Assembly: GCA_020848935.1 (NCBI GenBank)
Contig: JADLHF010000016.1
Location: 1-33,728, forward strand
DNA length: 33,728 nt
From: Acetobacteraceae bacterium
GTDB taxonomy: Bacteria; Pseudomonadota; Alphaproteobacteria; Acetobacterales; Acetobacteraceae
Reading direction: 5' to 3'
A program made the translations under genes and the position numbers. The notes beneath the pieces are model-generated. The model was not told the DNA's origin, made no database searches, and saw only the letters and a list, made by a program, of their open reading frames with translations. Below are positions 1 to 8,812 of the stretch, in pieces (position 1 is the first letter of the stretch; the number at the start of each line of letters is the position of its first letter).

Positions 1-117
1 GACCAGGCGATCGCGCTGTCCATGACCAAGCGCCTGCGCGAACTGGCCTTCGGCGTGCCGGGACTGCTCGCGTGGCAGTGGCTCGAAGGGCGGCGTCACA
101 TGGGGCGAAGGCAGTAA
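1..117 (+). CDS. C-terminal fragment of a membrane protein, possibly LPG-synthase/HpnL-like
   Basis: An open frame enters from the left edge and ends at TAA (115-117), giving 38 visible residues. The tail contains the stretch AKRLRE-like 'TKRLRELAFGVPGLLAWQW' and ends in Arg-rich residues. I associate a 'KR-RE----G-P-LLAWQ' ending with flippase-like membrane proteins of the lysylphosphatidylglycerol-synthase-TM (UPF0104/HpnL) family. That is recall of a pattern, not proof, and the fragment is too short to be sure. An AT-rich hairpin starts 9 nt after the stop and could serve as the transcript end. Confidence 0.45.
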   Translation, partial: DQAIALSMTKRLRELAFGVPGLLAWQWLEGRRHMGRRQ

Positions 118-125
118 GAAAGAGT

Positions 126-242
126 CTTCTTTTTCTGAAGAAAAAGAAGCAAAAAGACTTCATTCATTATCCTTCGCGCCGCACCATCGTGCCTCACACT
201 CCTAGGGATGAAAGTTTTTTGGTTCTTTTTTCAAAAAAGAAC
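126..242. repeat. Composite paired AT-rich hairpin element, copy 1
   Basis: Hairpin A (126-149) is an 11-bp stem of CTTCTTTTTCT and its complement around a 2-nt GA centre, followed by CAAAAAGACTT. Hairpin B (222-242) is GTTCTTTTTT, one C, AAAAAAGAAC, preceded by AAAGTTTTTTG. Read on opposite strands the two halves resemble each other, so the element is an imperfect inverted repeat enclosing about 60 nt. It lies between convergent genes, where it could act as a two-way transcript end, but neither hairpin has the usual GC stem plus U-run of an intrinsic terminator. Confidence 0.8.
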
Positions 243-252
243 ACTCTTCCTT

Positions 253-1323
253 TTATCCCAAGACCACCGCGAGGTCGCGCGCCAACGCGGCCGAGATATC
301 CGGCCAGCGATCTGCCTCCGCTGTCGCCGCCGGCGTCTCCCCGGCCAGCGCCGCCAACGCCGTCGCCAGGGAAGCGGCCTCCGGCGCCACCAGTCGCGCC
401 AGCGCCACGCCGGCCAGTTGCTCGGAAATCCCCCCCACCCGTGTCGCCACCACAAAGCGCCCGGCCGCCAGCGCCGCGGCGGCCACCCCGCTCTGGCTCG
501 CTTCGCGATACGGCAACACCAGCGCATCCGCCCAGGCCAGGATATCGGCCACCTCGGCCTCCGGCACCCAGCGATTCTCCACTTGCACCCCCGGCAGCTG
601 CCGCAGCGCATCCAGCACCGGCGATTCCGGCCCGCTGCCCACCACCCGCAGTTCCAGGTCGTCGCGCGGCCCCAGTGCTGCCATCGCCGCCGCCAGCAGG
701 TCCAGCCCCTTGTACGGCAGCAGCCGCCCGAAACACAGCAGCCGCAGCCGGCCGCCATGGGCGCGCGGCGGCGGCGGCAAGGGGCCGAAGGTCAGCGGCG
801 GATGCTCGCTCAGGATCAGCCGGCCGCGCGCCGCCAGCCCCTGGGCACACAGCCGGTCGCCGACATGGCGGCTCAGCGCCACCACCGCATCGGCCCGCGC
901 CACCAGCCGCCGCTGCAGCACCATCTGCAACGCATGGACATCGCCGGGATGCAGGTCGGCATCATGCACCACCACGGCATACGGCACGCGGGCGCGGCGC
1001 AGGGCGGCGGCCATCAGCAGGTCCAGCGGCGCCGGCATGGCGCAGATCGCCGCATCCGGCCGCAGCGCCGCGATCTTGCGCGCCAGCCCCGCCACCTGGA
1101 ACGGCAACAATGGCAGCCGCAACAACAGGTCGCGCCAGCCGCGATAGGTATCCACCGGCAGGTCGCAGCGCGGCCCCTCCGCCGCGCCGGCCAGGATCTC
1201 CGCCTGCCGCGACAGCGACAGCAACGCCTCCACCCCCGGGACCCGCCCCAGCCCGGCGGCCAACGCGCTGGCATAGCGCGGCCCCGCCCCGCGCCGCCCC
1301 CATTGCCACACCAGCAGCCTCAT
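253..1323 (-). CDS. Glycosyltransferase family 4 (GT-B fold)
   Basis: The predicted 356-residue enzyme should transfer a sugar from a nucleotide-sugar to a surface glycan or lipid acceptor in the cytoplasm. The C-terminal half shows the typical GT-B donor-binding pattern: FGRLLPYKGLDLL, then VVGSGPE, then WADALVLPYREASQSG and VVATRVGGISEQL. This matches the 'LPYR-A-QSG' subtype of GT4 rather than the E-x7-E form. The start is ATG at 1323, which overlaps the stop of the upstream glycosyltransferase gene by 4 nt (ATGA), so the two genes are probably translationally coupled. The N-terminus (MRLLVWQWGRRGAGPRYA) is the usual first beta-strand and glycine-rich loop. The acceptor and product cannot be read from the sequence. 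Confidence 0.88.
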   Translation of the reverse strand: MRLLVWQWGRRGAGPRYASALAAGLGRVPGVEALLSLSRQAEILAGAAEGPRCDLPVDTYRGWRDLLLRLPLLPFQVAGLARKIAALRPDAAICAMPAPLDLLMAAALRRARVPYAVVVHDADLHPGDVHALQMVLQRRLVARADAVVALSRHVGDRLCAQGLAARGRLILSEHPPLTFGPLPPPPRAHGGRLRLLCFGRLLPYKGLDLLAAAMAALGPRDDLELRVVGSGPESPVLDALRQLPGVQVENRWVPEAEVADILAWADALVLPYREASQSGVAAAALAAGRFVVATRVGGISEQLAGVALARLVAPEAASLATALAALAGETPAATAEADRWPDISAALARDLAVVLG

Positions 1324-2519
1324 CGCGCCAACCCCGCCAGTGCCGCGGCCAGCGACCCGGCTCCCAGCACCGCCCGCGCATGGGCCTGCCCCCGTGCCGC
1401 CAGCGCCGCGCGGGCATCGGGATCGTCGGCCAGCCGCCGCAGCGCCACCGCCGCCGCATCGATGTCCGGCTCCGCCCACACCGCGCCGGCCACCTCCAGC
1501 ACCCCGCGCGGATCGCGCGCCGGCACCAGGCGAAACGGCACCAGCGCCGCGCAGTCCGCGTCCATGAAATCCATATTGCCCGACCACCCCGTGGCCACCA
1601 CCGCCCGGCCCAGCAACATTGCCTCGGCCGGCACCAGCCCGAAACCCTCGCTGCGATGCAACGACAGCACAATATCCGCACACGCGGTCAGCGCATGCGC
1701 CTCCTCCTGCGCCATGGCCCGCGTTTCCATGCGAATATTGCCCGCCCCCGTCACCGCCGCGCGCAGCGTGGCGAAATCCTCGGGGAAATGCCCGGGATGG
1801 CCAATTTTCAGCACCAGGATGCGATCCGCCCGGTCGCCAAACGCCGCCCGGTGCGCCGCCACCGCCGCCAGCGGATTCTTCCGCGCGAAGCTGGACGCCA
1901 GGTTGAACGACACCAGCACCACCAGCGCATCCTCCGGCAGCCCGAAATGCGCCCGCCCCAGCGCCGCCGGCTCCGGCGGCGCCACCGCCAGCGGATACGA
2001 CACCACGCGCAGCCCGATGCGCCCGTCCGCCGGCAGCATCGCGGCCATGGCATCGGCGGTAAAGCGGCTGGTCACCCACACCTCGTGCACGAACCTCAGT
2101 CCCACCCCCCAATCCTGCGGCACCACCGGCAGCTCCCAGTTCCACATCCCCACCACACGCCGCCCGCGCAGCAGGTCGCGTCGCTGGCGCAGCAACGCAA
2201 GCGGCAGCGACGGCGGATTGACATGCAGCAGCACCGGCATGCCCGCCGGCGGCAACTCCGCCGCCCGCACATCGGCATCCAGCGTCACGGTCGCCATCCC
2301 CATCCCCGCCATCGCCCGCTGCACCAGCCGCACCCCCATGCCCAGGCCGGACGGGCGGCTGAACTCGCCCAGCAACGCCATGCCCGCCCCCAGCAGCGGC
2401 GGCGGCATATCCGGCCGCGGCGCCGCCAGCGCCGTGGCGCCGCGCACCAACGCCCGCCGCGGTGCCGCCGGCAGCAGCCGCCAGGCGCGATGAGCAAGCG
2501 AAAGCGTGTTACGGGACAT
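1320..2519 (-). CDS. Glycosyltransferase family 4 with E-x7-E motif
   Basis: This 399-residue protein has a canonical GT4 signature near its C-terminus: SEGFGLVPAEAMLLG contains E-x7-E, followed by AVVATGWSGNMDF. An N-terminal GEFSRPSGLGMGVRL motif is the expected glycine-rich acceptor-side loop, and NWELPVVPQDW plus FVHEVWVTSRFT are typical of bacterial GT4 enzymes acting on exopolysaccharide or LPS sugars. I chose ATG at 2519. An in-frame GTG at 2540 would add seven residues, and neither has a clear Shine-Dalgarno. It is first in a two-gene minus-strand unit with the glycosyltransferase that follows. The adjoining plus-strand fragment at 1-117 may belong to the same envelope-lipid locus, but that is inference. 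Confidence 0.88.
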   Translation of the reverse strand: MSRNTLSLAHRAWRLLPAAPRRALVRGATALAAPRPDMPPPLLGAGMALLGEFSRPSGLGMGVRLVQRAMAGMGMATVTLDADVRAAELPPAGMPVLLHVNPPSLPLALLRQRRDLLRGRRVVGMWNWELPVVPQDWGVGLRFVHEVWVTSRFTADAMAAMLPADGRIGLRVVSYPLAVAPPEPAALGRAHFGLPEDALVVLVSFNLASSFARKNPLAAVAAHRAAFGDRADRILVLKIGHPGHFPEDFATLRAAVTGAGNIRMETRAMAQEEAHALTACADIVLSLHRSEGFGLVPAEAMLLGRAVVATGWSGNMDFMDADCAALVPFRLVPARDPRGVLEVAGAVWAEPDIDAAAVALRRLADDPDARAALAARGQAHARAVLGAGSLAAALAGLAR

Positions 2520-2602
2520 ACGATGGCAATCTGCCGCCACGGGGCGGGGCGGGCAAGGAGGTTGATCCGGGGTTTCGCGGCAGGCAAGAAGTCAAGCAAG
2601 GT

Positions 2603-2717
2603 CTTCTTTTTCTGAAGAAAAAGAAGCAAAAAGACTTTTTATTCATAAGAATATGTAAGATAAAACAGATATCCTTAATGAATGAAAGTTTTTTGGTTCT
2701 TTTTTTCAAAAAAGAAC
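2603..2717. repeat. Composite paired AT-rich hairpin element, copy 2
   Basis: Hairpin A occupies 2603-2626 and hairpin B 2696-2717, in the same order and spacing as copy 1. The inner flanks also pair: TTTATTCAT after A matches ATGAATGAAAG before B, so a long stem enclosing the middle is possible as an alternative to two small hairpins. The element lies between the 3' end of the ABC importer operon and the 5' end of the glycosyltransferase operon, both on the minus strand. It may mark the end of the importer transcript. Confidence 0.8.
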
Positions 2718-2726
2718 GCGCTTCCT

Positions 2727-3743
2727 TCAACCTTCCCCATTCAGATGACAGGCGCTGCGATGCCCCGGCGCCACGCTGGCCAGCGCCGGCGCCCGCTCCC
2801 GGCACACCGCCATCGCATGCGGGCAGCGCGGGTGGAAGTGGCAGCCGCTGGGCGGGTTGATCGGCGAGGGTATTTCCCCGGAAATCGCGGTGAACTGCCG
2901 CTTGCGGGTATCGATCCGCGGCACCTCGGCCAGCAGCGCCTGGGTATAGGGATGGTTGGGCCGGTCGAAGATATCCTCCGCCGACGCCTCCTCCACGATC
3001 CGGCCGAGGTACATGATCGCCACCCGGTCCGACAGATGCTCCACCACGCCCAGGTCATGGCTGATGAACAGGTAGGTCAGGTCCAACTGCTCGCGCAGAT
3101 CCATGAACAGATTCAGGATCTGCGCCTGGATCGACACGTCCAGCGCCGCCACCGCCTCGTCGCAGACCAGGAATTCCGGCTGCACCGCCAGCGCCCGGGC
3201 AATGCCGATGCGCTGCCGCTGCCCGCCGGAGAACTGGTGCGGATAGCGCCGCTTATAGGCGGGATCGAGCCCGGCCCGGCGGAACTGCGCATCGACATAG
3301 GCGTCGTAGCCTTCCGGCCCGATCAGCTTGTGCACCCGCGGCGCCTCGCCGACGATCTCCTCCACCCGCATGCGCGGATTGAGGCTGGCATAGGGGTCCT
3401 GGAAGATCATCTGGACCTTCAGCTTGGCCCGGCGCGTCTCCTCGGCGTCGAACCCGGCGATGTCGCGGCCCTCGAACAGCACGGTCCCGTCGCTCGGGGC
3501 CATGATCCCCGCCACCATCCGCCCCAGCGTCGACTTGCCGCAGCCGGATTCCCCCACCAGCCCCAGCACCTCGCCCCGCCGCACCACCAGGTCGACATTG
3601 TCCACCGCGCGCACCACGGGCTCGCGCACCGTGGAGCCCATCGCCCGCCGCAACCCCTGCGTCATCTTCGCGGCGATATCCAGCGTCTTGCCGAAGCGCT
3701 TGGAGATGCCCTTCAGCTCGATAACGGGTGCGGAGGCGCTCAC
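2727..3743 (-). CDS. Dipeptide/oligopeptide ABC importer ATP-binding protein (DppF/OppF type)
   Basis: This 338-residue cytoplasmic ATPase powers the importer encoded upstream. Visible motifs are the Walker [10 protein letters not shown] (residues about 64-72), the signature [15 protein letters not shown], a Walker B ending [12 protein letters not shown], the switch [12 protein letters not shown] and the family-specific C-terminal oligopeptide-transporter extension ([12 protein letters not shown], then the Cys-containing [11 protein letters not shown] segment). The Walker B region has DEAVA where DEPVS is usual. This is a mild substitution that keeps the catalytic Glu. Translation starts at GTG 3743, overlapping the previous gene's stop (GTGA). 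It is the last gene of the five-gene operon and is followed by the paired hairpin element. Confidence 0.95.
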   Translation of the reverse strand: MSASAPVIELKGISKRFGKTLDIAAKMTQGLRRAMGSTVREPVVRAVDNVDLVVRRGEVLGLVGESGCGKSTLGRMVAGIMAPSDGTVLFEGRDIAGFDAEETRRAKLKVQMIFQDPYASLNPRMRVEEIVGEAPRVHKLIGPEGYDAYVDAQFRRAGLDPAYKRRYPHQFSGGQRQRIGIARALAVQPEFLVCDEAVAALDVSIQAQILNLFMDLREQLDLTYLFISHDLGVVEHLSDRVAIMYLGRIVEEASAEDIFDRPNHPYTQALLAEVPRIDTRKRQFTAISGEIPSPINPPSGCHFHPRCPHAMAVCRERAPALASVAPGHRSACHLNGEG

Positions 3744-4717
3744 GCCACCATCTCCAGCTGCGGATGGAAACAGCGCAGCGTGCGCCCCTCCAGCGGATGG
3801 CTGTCCGGCGGGTCCTGCTCGCAGGCGGCATCGGCGCGCGGGCAGCGGCTGCGAAACGCGCAGCCCGGCGGCAGGTTCAGCAGCGAGGGCGTCATGCCGG
3901 GAATCTGCCGCAGCCGCTGCCCCCGCGCGTTGCGGCTCGGCACGCTGCCGATCAACCCGTGGGTATAGGGATGCAGCGGCCGGTCCAGCACCTCCTCCAC
4001 CCGCCCGGTCTCCACGATCCGCCCGGCGTACATCACCGCGATATCGTCAGCCAGGCCGGCAATCACGGACAGGTCGTGGGTGATCCAGATCAGCGCCGTG
4101 CCCACCTCGCGCGCCAGCTTCTGCACCTCGGCCAGGATCTGCGCCTGGATCGTCACATCCAGCGCCGTGGTCGGCTCATCGGCAATGATCAGATCCGGCC
4201 GGTGCAACAGCGCGATCGCGATCGCCACCCGCTGGCGCATGCCGCCGGAGAACTGGTGCGGATAGGCATTCAGCCGCTCCTCCGGGCTTGGAATCCCCAC
4301 CATGCCCAGCGCATCGCGCGCCCGCTCCCGCGCCGAGCTGCGCGAGACGCTGTCATGCGCCAGCACCGTCTCGATCATCTGGGTATCGATGCGCAGCACC
4401 GGGTTCAGCGTCATCATCGGGTCCTGGAAGATCATCGCGATCCGGTTGCCGCGCAGGTCGCGCAGGTCCCGCTCGTCCAGCTTCGTCAGGTCCCGCCCCT
4501 GGAACAGGATCTTCCCCGCCGTGATCCGCCCCGGCGGATCGACCAGCCCGATCACCGAAAACCCGGTCACCGACTTGCCCGACCCGGACTCCCCCACCAG
4601 CCCCAGCACCCGCCCGCGCGGCACGCTGAACGAGATGTCGTCCACCGCGCGCACCACCCCGGCGCGCGTGAAGAAATGCGTGCTCAACCCCTGCACGTCC
4701 AGGGTGAGCTCGCTCAT
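3740..4717 (-). CDS. Dipeptide/oligopeptide ABC importer ATP-binding protein (DppD/OppD type)
   Basis: This 325-residue partner ATPase has Walker [10 protein letters not shown] (residues 42-50), signature [15 protein letters not shown], Walker [15 protein letters not shown], the switch [11 protein letters not shown] and the oligopeptide-family C-terminal extension with a Cys-rich loop ([17 protein letters not shown]). OppD and OppF ATPases normally work as a heterodimer on the two permeases, and both are present here. The start ATG at 4717 overlaps the stop of the permease gene by 4 nt. The longer open frame upstream of this ATG lies inside the permease gene in another frame and was discarded. 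Confidence 0.95.
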   Translation of the reverse strand: MSELTLDVQGLSTHFFTRAGVVRAVDDISFSVPRGRVLGLVGESGSGKSVTGFSVIGLVDPPGRITAGKILFQGRDLTKLDERDLRDLRGNRIAMIFQDPMMTLNPVLRIDTQMIETVLAHDSVSRSSARERARDALGMVGIPSPEERLNAYPHQFSGGMRQRVAIAIALLHRPDLIIADEPTTALDVTIQAQILAEVQKLAREVGTALIWITHDLSVIAGLADDIAVMYAGRIVETGRVEEVLDRPLHPYTHGLIGSVPSRNARGQRLRQIPGMTPSLLNLPPGCAFRSRCPRADAACEQDPPDSHPLEGRTLRCFHPQLEMVA

Positions 4718-5637
4718 CGCTTCAACCGCGGGTTCAGCACGTCGCGCAACTGGTCCCCAACCAGGTTGATCGCCATGATCGTCACCAGCAGCGCGATGCC
4801 GGGATAGAAGCTGATCCAGTATTTCCCCGACAGCATGTACTGGTAGCCGTTGGCGATCAGCAGCCCCAGCGAAGGCTCGGTGATCGGCACGCCCAGCCCC
4901 AGGAACGACAGCGTCGCCTCCAGCGTGATCGCGCGCGCCACCAGGATGGTGCCGATCACGATGATCGGCGGCATGCAGTTCGGCAGCATATGGCGGAACA
5001 CCAGCCGCCATTTCGGCAGCGCCAGGCACTGCGCCGCCTCCATGTATTCCCGCCGCGCCTCCACCAGTGCCGCCGAGCGCGCGGTGCGGGCAAACCGCGC
5101 CCATTCCACGATCACCAGCGCCAGCATCACGTTCATCACCCCCTTGCCCAGTATCGCCAGGATCATCAGCGCCACCAGGATCGCCGGGAACGAAAGCTGC
5201 AAATCCACCAGCCGCATCAGCGAGGTATCCACCTTCCCGCCGGCAAACGCGGCAATCAGCCCCAGCGCCGTGCCGATCACACAGGCAATCGCCGCCGACC
5301 CCACCCCCACGCCCAGCGAGATGCGCAGCCCGTACATGATGCCCGAAAGCATGTCGCGCCCCTGGTCGTCGGTGCCCAGCCAGAACACCATCCCGTCCAT
5401 CGACGTCGCCCCCGGCGCCAGCCGCCCGTCCATGATGTCCAGCTGGGCCAGGTCATAGGGGTTCTGCGGCGAGATCCACGGCGCCAGCAGCGCCACGCCG
5501 ACAATCAGCACCACGGCGATGAAGCTCACCACCGCCACCGGGCTCTCGCAGTATTCCGACACGAAACGCGCGAACGGCGTCTCCTGCTTCACGGCCACCA
5601 CCGCGTCCTGCGGCTCCGGCGATGCGGCGGCACTCAT
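4714..5637 (-). CDS. Dipeptide/oligopeptide ABC importer permease (DppC/OppC type)
   Basis: This 307-residue inner-membrane permease has an N-terminal cytoplasmic tail, a first membrane segment (VAVVSFIAVVLIVGVALLAPW) and the OppC-type loop with GTDDQGRDMLSGIMYGLRISL. Four or five further segments follow, then the EAA loop region around EARREYMEAAQCLALPKWRLVFRHMLPN, which contacts the ATPases. The C-terminus [15 protein letters not shown] is typical of the family. It starts at ATG 5637, overlapping the upstream permease stop by 4 nt (ATGA). Confidence 0.95.
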   Translation of the reverse strand: MSAAASPEPQDAVVAVKQETPFARFVSEYCESPVAVVSFIAVVLIVGVALLAPWISPQNPYDLAQLDIMDGRLAPGATSMDGMVFWLGTDDQGRDMLSGIMYGLRISLGVGVGSAAIACVIGTALGLIAAFAGGKVDTSLMRLVDLQLSFPAILVALMILAILGKGVMNVMLALVIVEWARFARTARSAALVEARREYMEAAQCLALPKWRLVFRHMLPNCMPPIIVIGTILVARAITLEATLSFLGLGVPITEPSLGLLIANGYQYMLSGKYWISFYPGIALLVTIMAINLVGDQLRDVLNPRLKR

Positions 5638-6608
5638 TCCCTGGTCTCCAGCCGCACGCGCGGATCAAGCACGGTGTACAACAGGTCCACCAGCAGGTTG
5701 ATGACGATGAACAGCACCACGATCATCATCAGATAGGCAACGATCACCGGGCGGTCCAGCACGTTGATGCTGTCGATGATCAGCTTGCCCATCCCCGGCC
5801 AGGCGAACACGCTCTCGGTCACCACCGCGAACGCGATCAGCCCGCCGATCTCAAGGCCCACCACGGTGACGATCGGGATCAGGATGTTCTTCAGCACATG
5901 CACGAACACCACCCGGTTGGGCGACAACCCCTTGGCGCGCGCGAACTTCACATAATCCATCGGCAGGTTCTCCCGAACCCCCGCCCGCGTCAGCCGCAGC
6001 ACCAGCGCGATATTGCCCAGCGCCAGGTTGAACGCCGGCATCGCCATATGCGCCAGCCCGTCCCGCGTCAGGAACGACCACTGCACCCCGAACAGCTCCG
6101 CCGTCTGCCCCCGCCCGGTCGATGGCAGCCAGCCCAGTTGCACCGCGAACACCATGATCAACATCAGCCCGATCCAGAAGCTGGGCAGCGAGAACCCCAG
6201 GATCGAGGCCCCCATCACCAGCCGCCCGCCGATCGAATCCGGCTTCAGCCCGGCATACAGCCCCAGCGGAATGCCGATCACCACCGACATCAGCACCGCC
6301 GTCAGCGCCAGTTCCAGCGTCGCCGGCATGCGCTGCGCGATCAGCTTCAGCGCCGGCTCGTTGAACACGAAGCTGCGGCCCAGGTCGCCCTGCACCGCGC
6401 CCAGCAGGAAGCGCCAGTATTGCTCCCACAACGGCTTGTCCAGGCCGAGCGCGATCACCGCGCGCGCCCGCTCGGCCTGGTCAGCCTCCGGCGAGATCAG
6501 AATCTCCACGGGGTCGCCGATCACGTTCACGCCGATGAACACGATCACCGTCATCGCCAGCATCACGAACACCGCCTGGATCAGGCGGCGCAGCATCCAG
6601 GTTGTCAT
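5634..6608 (-). CDS. Dipeptide/oligopeptide ABC importer permease (DppB/OppB type)
   Basis: This 324-residue inner-membrane permease has the standard DppB layout. It begins MTTWMLRRLIQAVFVMLAM as the first membrane segment. A periplasmic loop follows with GLDKPLWEQYWRFL and GDLGRSFVFNEP, then the EAA region (TRAGVRENLPMDYVKFARAKGLS) and a C-terminal segment ending LLYTVLDPRVRLE. It follows the binding-protein gene after 39 nt and leads into the second permease with a 4-nt overlap. No separate promoter is visible between it and the binding-protein gene, so co-transcription from upstream of 8246 is likely. Confidence 0.95.
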   Translation of the reverse strand: MTTWMLRRLIQAVFVMLAMTVIVFIGVNVIGDPVEILISPEADQAERARAVIALGLDKPLWEQYWRFLLGAVQGDLGRSFVFNEPALKLIAQRMPATLELALTAVLMSVVIGIPLGLYAGLKPDSIGGRLVMGASILGFSLPSFWIGLMLIMVFAVQLGWLPSTGRGQTAELFGVQWSFLTRDGLAHMAMPAFNLALGNIALVLRLTRAGVRENLPMDYVKFARAKGLSPNRVVFVHVLKNILIPIVTVVGLEIGGLIAFAVVTESVFAWPGMGKLIIDSINVLDRPVIVAYLMMIVVLFIVINLLVDLLYTVLDPRVRLETRE

Positions 6609-6647
6609 CGTCCGCCCATCACCCCGTGTCCCCGGCTACGCCGCCGG

Positions 6648-8246
6648 CTACTTCGCCGGATACACCGCAAACGCATGCGTCGCCTCATCGGCCCGCGCGA
6701 CGTAGCGCAGGTCCGGCTTCATGCCCCAGATGTTCTTCTGCTGGTACAGCGTGATCATCGCCACATCCTCCATCGCCATGCGCGTCGCCTGCTTCAGCAC
6801 CACCTCGCGCGCCGCGTCATCGGTGATCGCCATGCCGCGCTCGATCACCGCATCCAGCGCCGGATTGCTGTAGCGCGCCCGGTTGGCCGAGCCGAAGCCC
6901 CGGCTGGCGTCAAAGGTATGGATCAACGCCCGCAGCGGGTTCGACGCCTCGCCGCTGGACACCCCCCAGGCCACGAAGAACGCCGAGAACTCCTGCTTGC
7001 TCGCCCGCCCGATGAAACTGGGCCAGGTGATGGCATCGACCTTGGTCTGCAGGCCGATGCGCGTCCACATCTGCCCCACCGCCTGGATCACCTTCTCGTC
7101 GTTCACATAGCGGTCGTTCGGCCCCTGCAGGGTGATGCGAAAGCCACGGGGATAGCCCGCCTCGGCCAACAGCTTGCGCGCCGCCTCGGGGTCGTACGCC
7201 GGCGGGGCGAGGTCATCGACATAGCTGGTGCTGCCCTTGGCCAGGAACTGCCCGGTCGCCACCGCCGCCCCCTCCATCACCCGATCCACGATCGCGGCGC
7301 GGTTGATCGCCATCGACAGCGCCCGCCGTACCCGCACATCGGCCAACGGGTTCTTCGCCAGCGCCTCGCCATCCGGGCCGCTCACGAACGGCATACCGCC
7401 GCCGTCGCGCGTGCGATCGAAGAACAGATAGGCGAACCGCAGCGACACCGCCTCCGCCAGCGCCACCCGCTTATCCTTGCGCAGCGTCGAAAGATCCGAG
7501 GTCGGCACCGCCTCGATAAAATCCACGTCCCCCGCCAGCAGCGCCGAGGTCCGCGCGCTGTCGTTCGGGATCATGCGATAATGCACCTTCTCCCAATGCG
7601 GCTTCTCGCCCCAATAGGCATCGTTGCGCGCCAGCTCCACCCGGTCGCCGGAGTTGTAGGCGGTCACCCGGTACGGCCCCGTCCCGATGGTCGATTTCAG
7701 CGCGTTGAAACTCTCGCTCGTCGGCTCCGGCCCCAGCCCGTGCGGCAGGATCGCCACCTGCGACAGGTCGATCGGCAACAGCGGCGTCACCGCCCCCGTG
7801 GTCAGCCGCACCGTCAGCGGATCAACCACCTCCACCTTGGTCACGCCGCGCGTGTACAACAGGAAGCTGCCCGGCGAGTTCTTCACCGTCGGCACCCGCG
7901 CCAGGGTATAGGCGATGTCCTCGGCGGTGAACGCGCTGCCGTCGTGGAACTTCACCCCCGGCCGCAGCTTCAACTCCCACACCAGATCCGAAATCGGCTT
8001 CCACGACAGCGCCAGCCCCGGCTCCGGCCGCGTATTCGCGTCCATCTCCACCAGCGCGCCGAAGATGTGGTCGGCCAGCGAGTTGTTCGGCGCCAGGTTG
8101 TGATAATGCGGATCAAGACTGGTCGGCGACGCCGCCACCGCCAGCGTCAGCGTCTGCCCCACCGCCGGCCCCGCCACGGCACCCGCGAGCGCGAGGCCCC
8201 CCGCCGCCAGCCAGGCCAGATGCGCCGATTTCCTCGTCTTGCCCAT
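6648..8246 (-). CDS. Periplasmic substrate-binding protein, ABC importer family 5
   Basis: This 532-residue protein has a Sec-type signal peptide (MGKTRKSAHLAWLAAGGLALA, likely cleaved after AVGQ). The hallmark family-5 pattern follows: LDPHYHNLAPNNSLADHIFGALVEMD, then WELKLRPGVKFHDGSAFTAEDIAYTL, GTGPYRV and DVRVRRALSMAINR. The family binds di- and oligopeptides, nickel, glutathione or other small ligands, and the ligand here cannot be told. I chose ATG 8246 because GGGAGAAG lies at an ideal distance upstream. The longer frame to 8600 runs through palindromic repeats and lacks a binding site. It is first gene of the importer operon, which fits high expression of the binding protein. Confidence 0.95.
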   Translation of the reverse strand: MGKTRKSAHLAWLAAGGLALAGAVAGPAVGQTLTLAVAASPTSLDPHYHNLAPNNSLADHIFGALVEMDANTRPEPGLALSWKPISDLVWELKLRPGVKFHDGSAFTAEDIAYTLARVPTVKNSPGSFLLYTRGVTKVEVVDPLTVRLTTGAVTPLLPIDLSQVAILPHGLGPEPTSESFNALKSTIGTGPYRVTAYNSGDRVELARNDAYWGEKPHWEKVHYRMIPNDSARTSALLAGDVDFIEAVPTSDLSTLRKDKRVALAEAVSLRFAYLFFDRTRDGGGMPFVSGPDGEALAKNPLADVRVRRALSMAINRAAIVDRVMEGAAVATGQFLAKGSTSYVDDLAPPAYDPEAARKLLAEAGYPRGFRITLQGPNDRYVNDEKVIQAVGQMWTRIGLQTKVDAITWPSFIGRASKQEFSAFFVAWGVSSGEASNPLRALIHTFDASRGFGSANRARYSNPALDAVIERGMAITDDAAREVVLKQATRMAMEDVAMITLYQQKNIWGMKPDLRYVARADEATHAFAVYPAK

Positions 8247-8433
8247 GCCACTTCTCCCTGCATGCGGGTGCCGCTGCCCGATCGGACGGCCGGCCCCAAG
8301 CTCCCTGTTCCACGGTCTGATCCGCCACGATCGCCGCGATTGCACACCATCCGATAGCACGCCAGGCGCCGCACCGCGACCCATTCGCCGCCAGGGCAAT
8401 CGCATATGGCCAAACCGCCGGTCTGGTGATGCG

Positions 8434-8517
8434 GCAAGAACAGGAACCACAACGAGACGAAGCGGCGCAGAGGCCTCCTTCTCTGCGCCGCTCCGTCTCG
8501 TTGTGAATATTTCTTGC
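8434..8517. repeat. Long GC-rich palindrome, probable extragenic repeat
   Basis: A 25-bp stem (8448-8472 with 8481-8505) has a single A-C mismatch and an 8-nt loop. It is flanked by a further inverted pair, GCAAGAA (8434-8440) and TTCTTGC (8511-8517). The near-perfect arms between two divergent promoters do not fit a terminator. A dispersed palindromic repeat of the REP/BIME kind is more likely. A very strong transcript hairpin is possible on either strand. Confidence 0.8.
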
Positions 8518-8545
8518 GTGCGATGCGGATCGCGGCCCGAACGCC

Positions 8546-8600
8546 ATACCAGCCCGCATAAAGGTTGACCCATGAAGCATGGGTCAATGCGGGCTGGCAT
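8546..8600. repeat. REP-like palindrome, copy 1 of a tandem pair
   Basis: The outer arms CCAGCCCGCA (8549-8558) and TGCGGGCTGG (8588-8597) enclose an inner perfect 10-bp hairpin, TTGACCCATG / CATGGGTCAA, with an AAG loop and a 6-nt bulge on the left. The outer arms and flanking ATA/CAT recur about 95 bp downstream with a different inner hairpin, which is the usual picture of paired REP sequences. Confidence 0.7.
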
Positions 8601-8643
8601 GAGTCTTTGCCTTGCGCGCGGCCACCGGCCAGCCCCGCGCGCG

Positions 8644-8694
8644 ATACCAGCCCGCGAAACGGCCGGAAGAGCCGGCCATTTGGCGGGCCGGCAT
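8644..8694. repeat. REP-like palindrome, copy 2 of a tandem pair
   Basis: ATACCAGCCCGC (8644-8655) and GCGGGCCGGCAT (8683-8694) repeat the outer arms of the preceding copy. The inner hairpin is different: GGCCGG (8661-8666) with CCGGCC (8672-8677). Shared outer arms with divergent centres indicate one repeat family and not a chance palindrome. Confidence 0.65.
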
Positions 8695-8770
8695 CAAACG
8701 TCCTCGCACGTCAAGCATGATTGCCCTGCATCCGCCGCCGCGTGCCGCATCCATGCCGTCCAATCCCGTG

Positions 8771-8776
8771 TATGAT
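8771..8776 (+). promoter_or_regulatory. Candidate -10 box for the stress-protein gene
   Basis: TATGAT matches the sigma-70 -10 consensus at five of six positions and lies 36 nt before the ATG. No good -35 is seen at 16-18 nt upstream, so this is a weak call. Confidence 0.35.
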
Positions 8777-8812
8777 CGCACCACGCCCCATCGCCCCCAG
8801 GGAGAATCCCCC

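Larger units (their letters stand above)
8247..8812. other. Divergent spacer with palindromic repeats, no gene seen
   Basis: This 566-nt stretch separates the importer operon (minus) from the stress-protein gene (plus). It must hold both promoters. I see no convincing gene in it: open frames here come from read-through of the palindromes at 8434-8517, 8546-8600 and 8644-8694. The only promoter-like element I can point to is a TATGAT at 8771. Confidence 0.6.

Noticed and set aside
72-2615. Long plus-strand open frames opposite the two glycosyltransferase genes
   Set aside because: They are Arg/Pro/Ala-rich mirror frames of GC-rich minus-strand genes with clear GT4 motifs, and they run into the AT hairpins at both ends.
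2696-2717. Classic rho-independent terminator at hairpin B
   Set aside because: The stem is almost all A-T with no GC clamp, and the T-run precedes the stem on one strand and does not follow it.
5622-8357. A 911-codon plus-strand open frame opposite dppB and the binding-protein gene
   Set aside because: Its composition is His/Arg/Gln-rich with no motif, and it lies antisense to well-recognised importer genes. It is an effect of third-position GC.
8447-8600. N-terminal extension of the importer binding protein to about 8600
   Set aside because: It would translate through the palindromes. ATG 8246 has a signal peptide and a good ribosome binding site.
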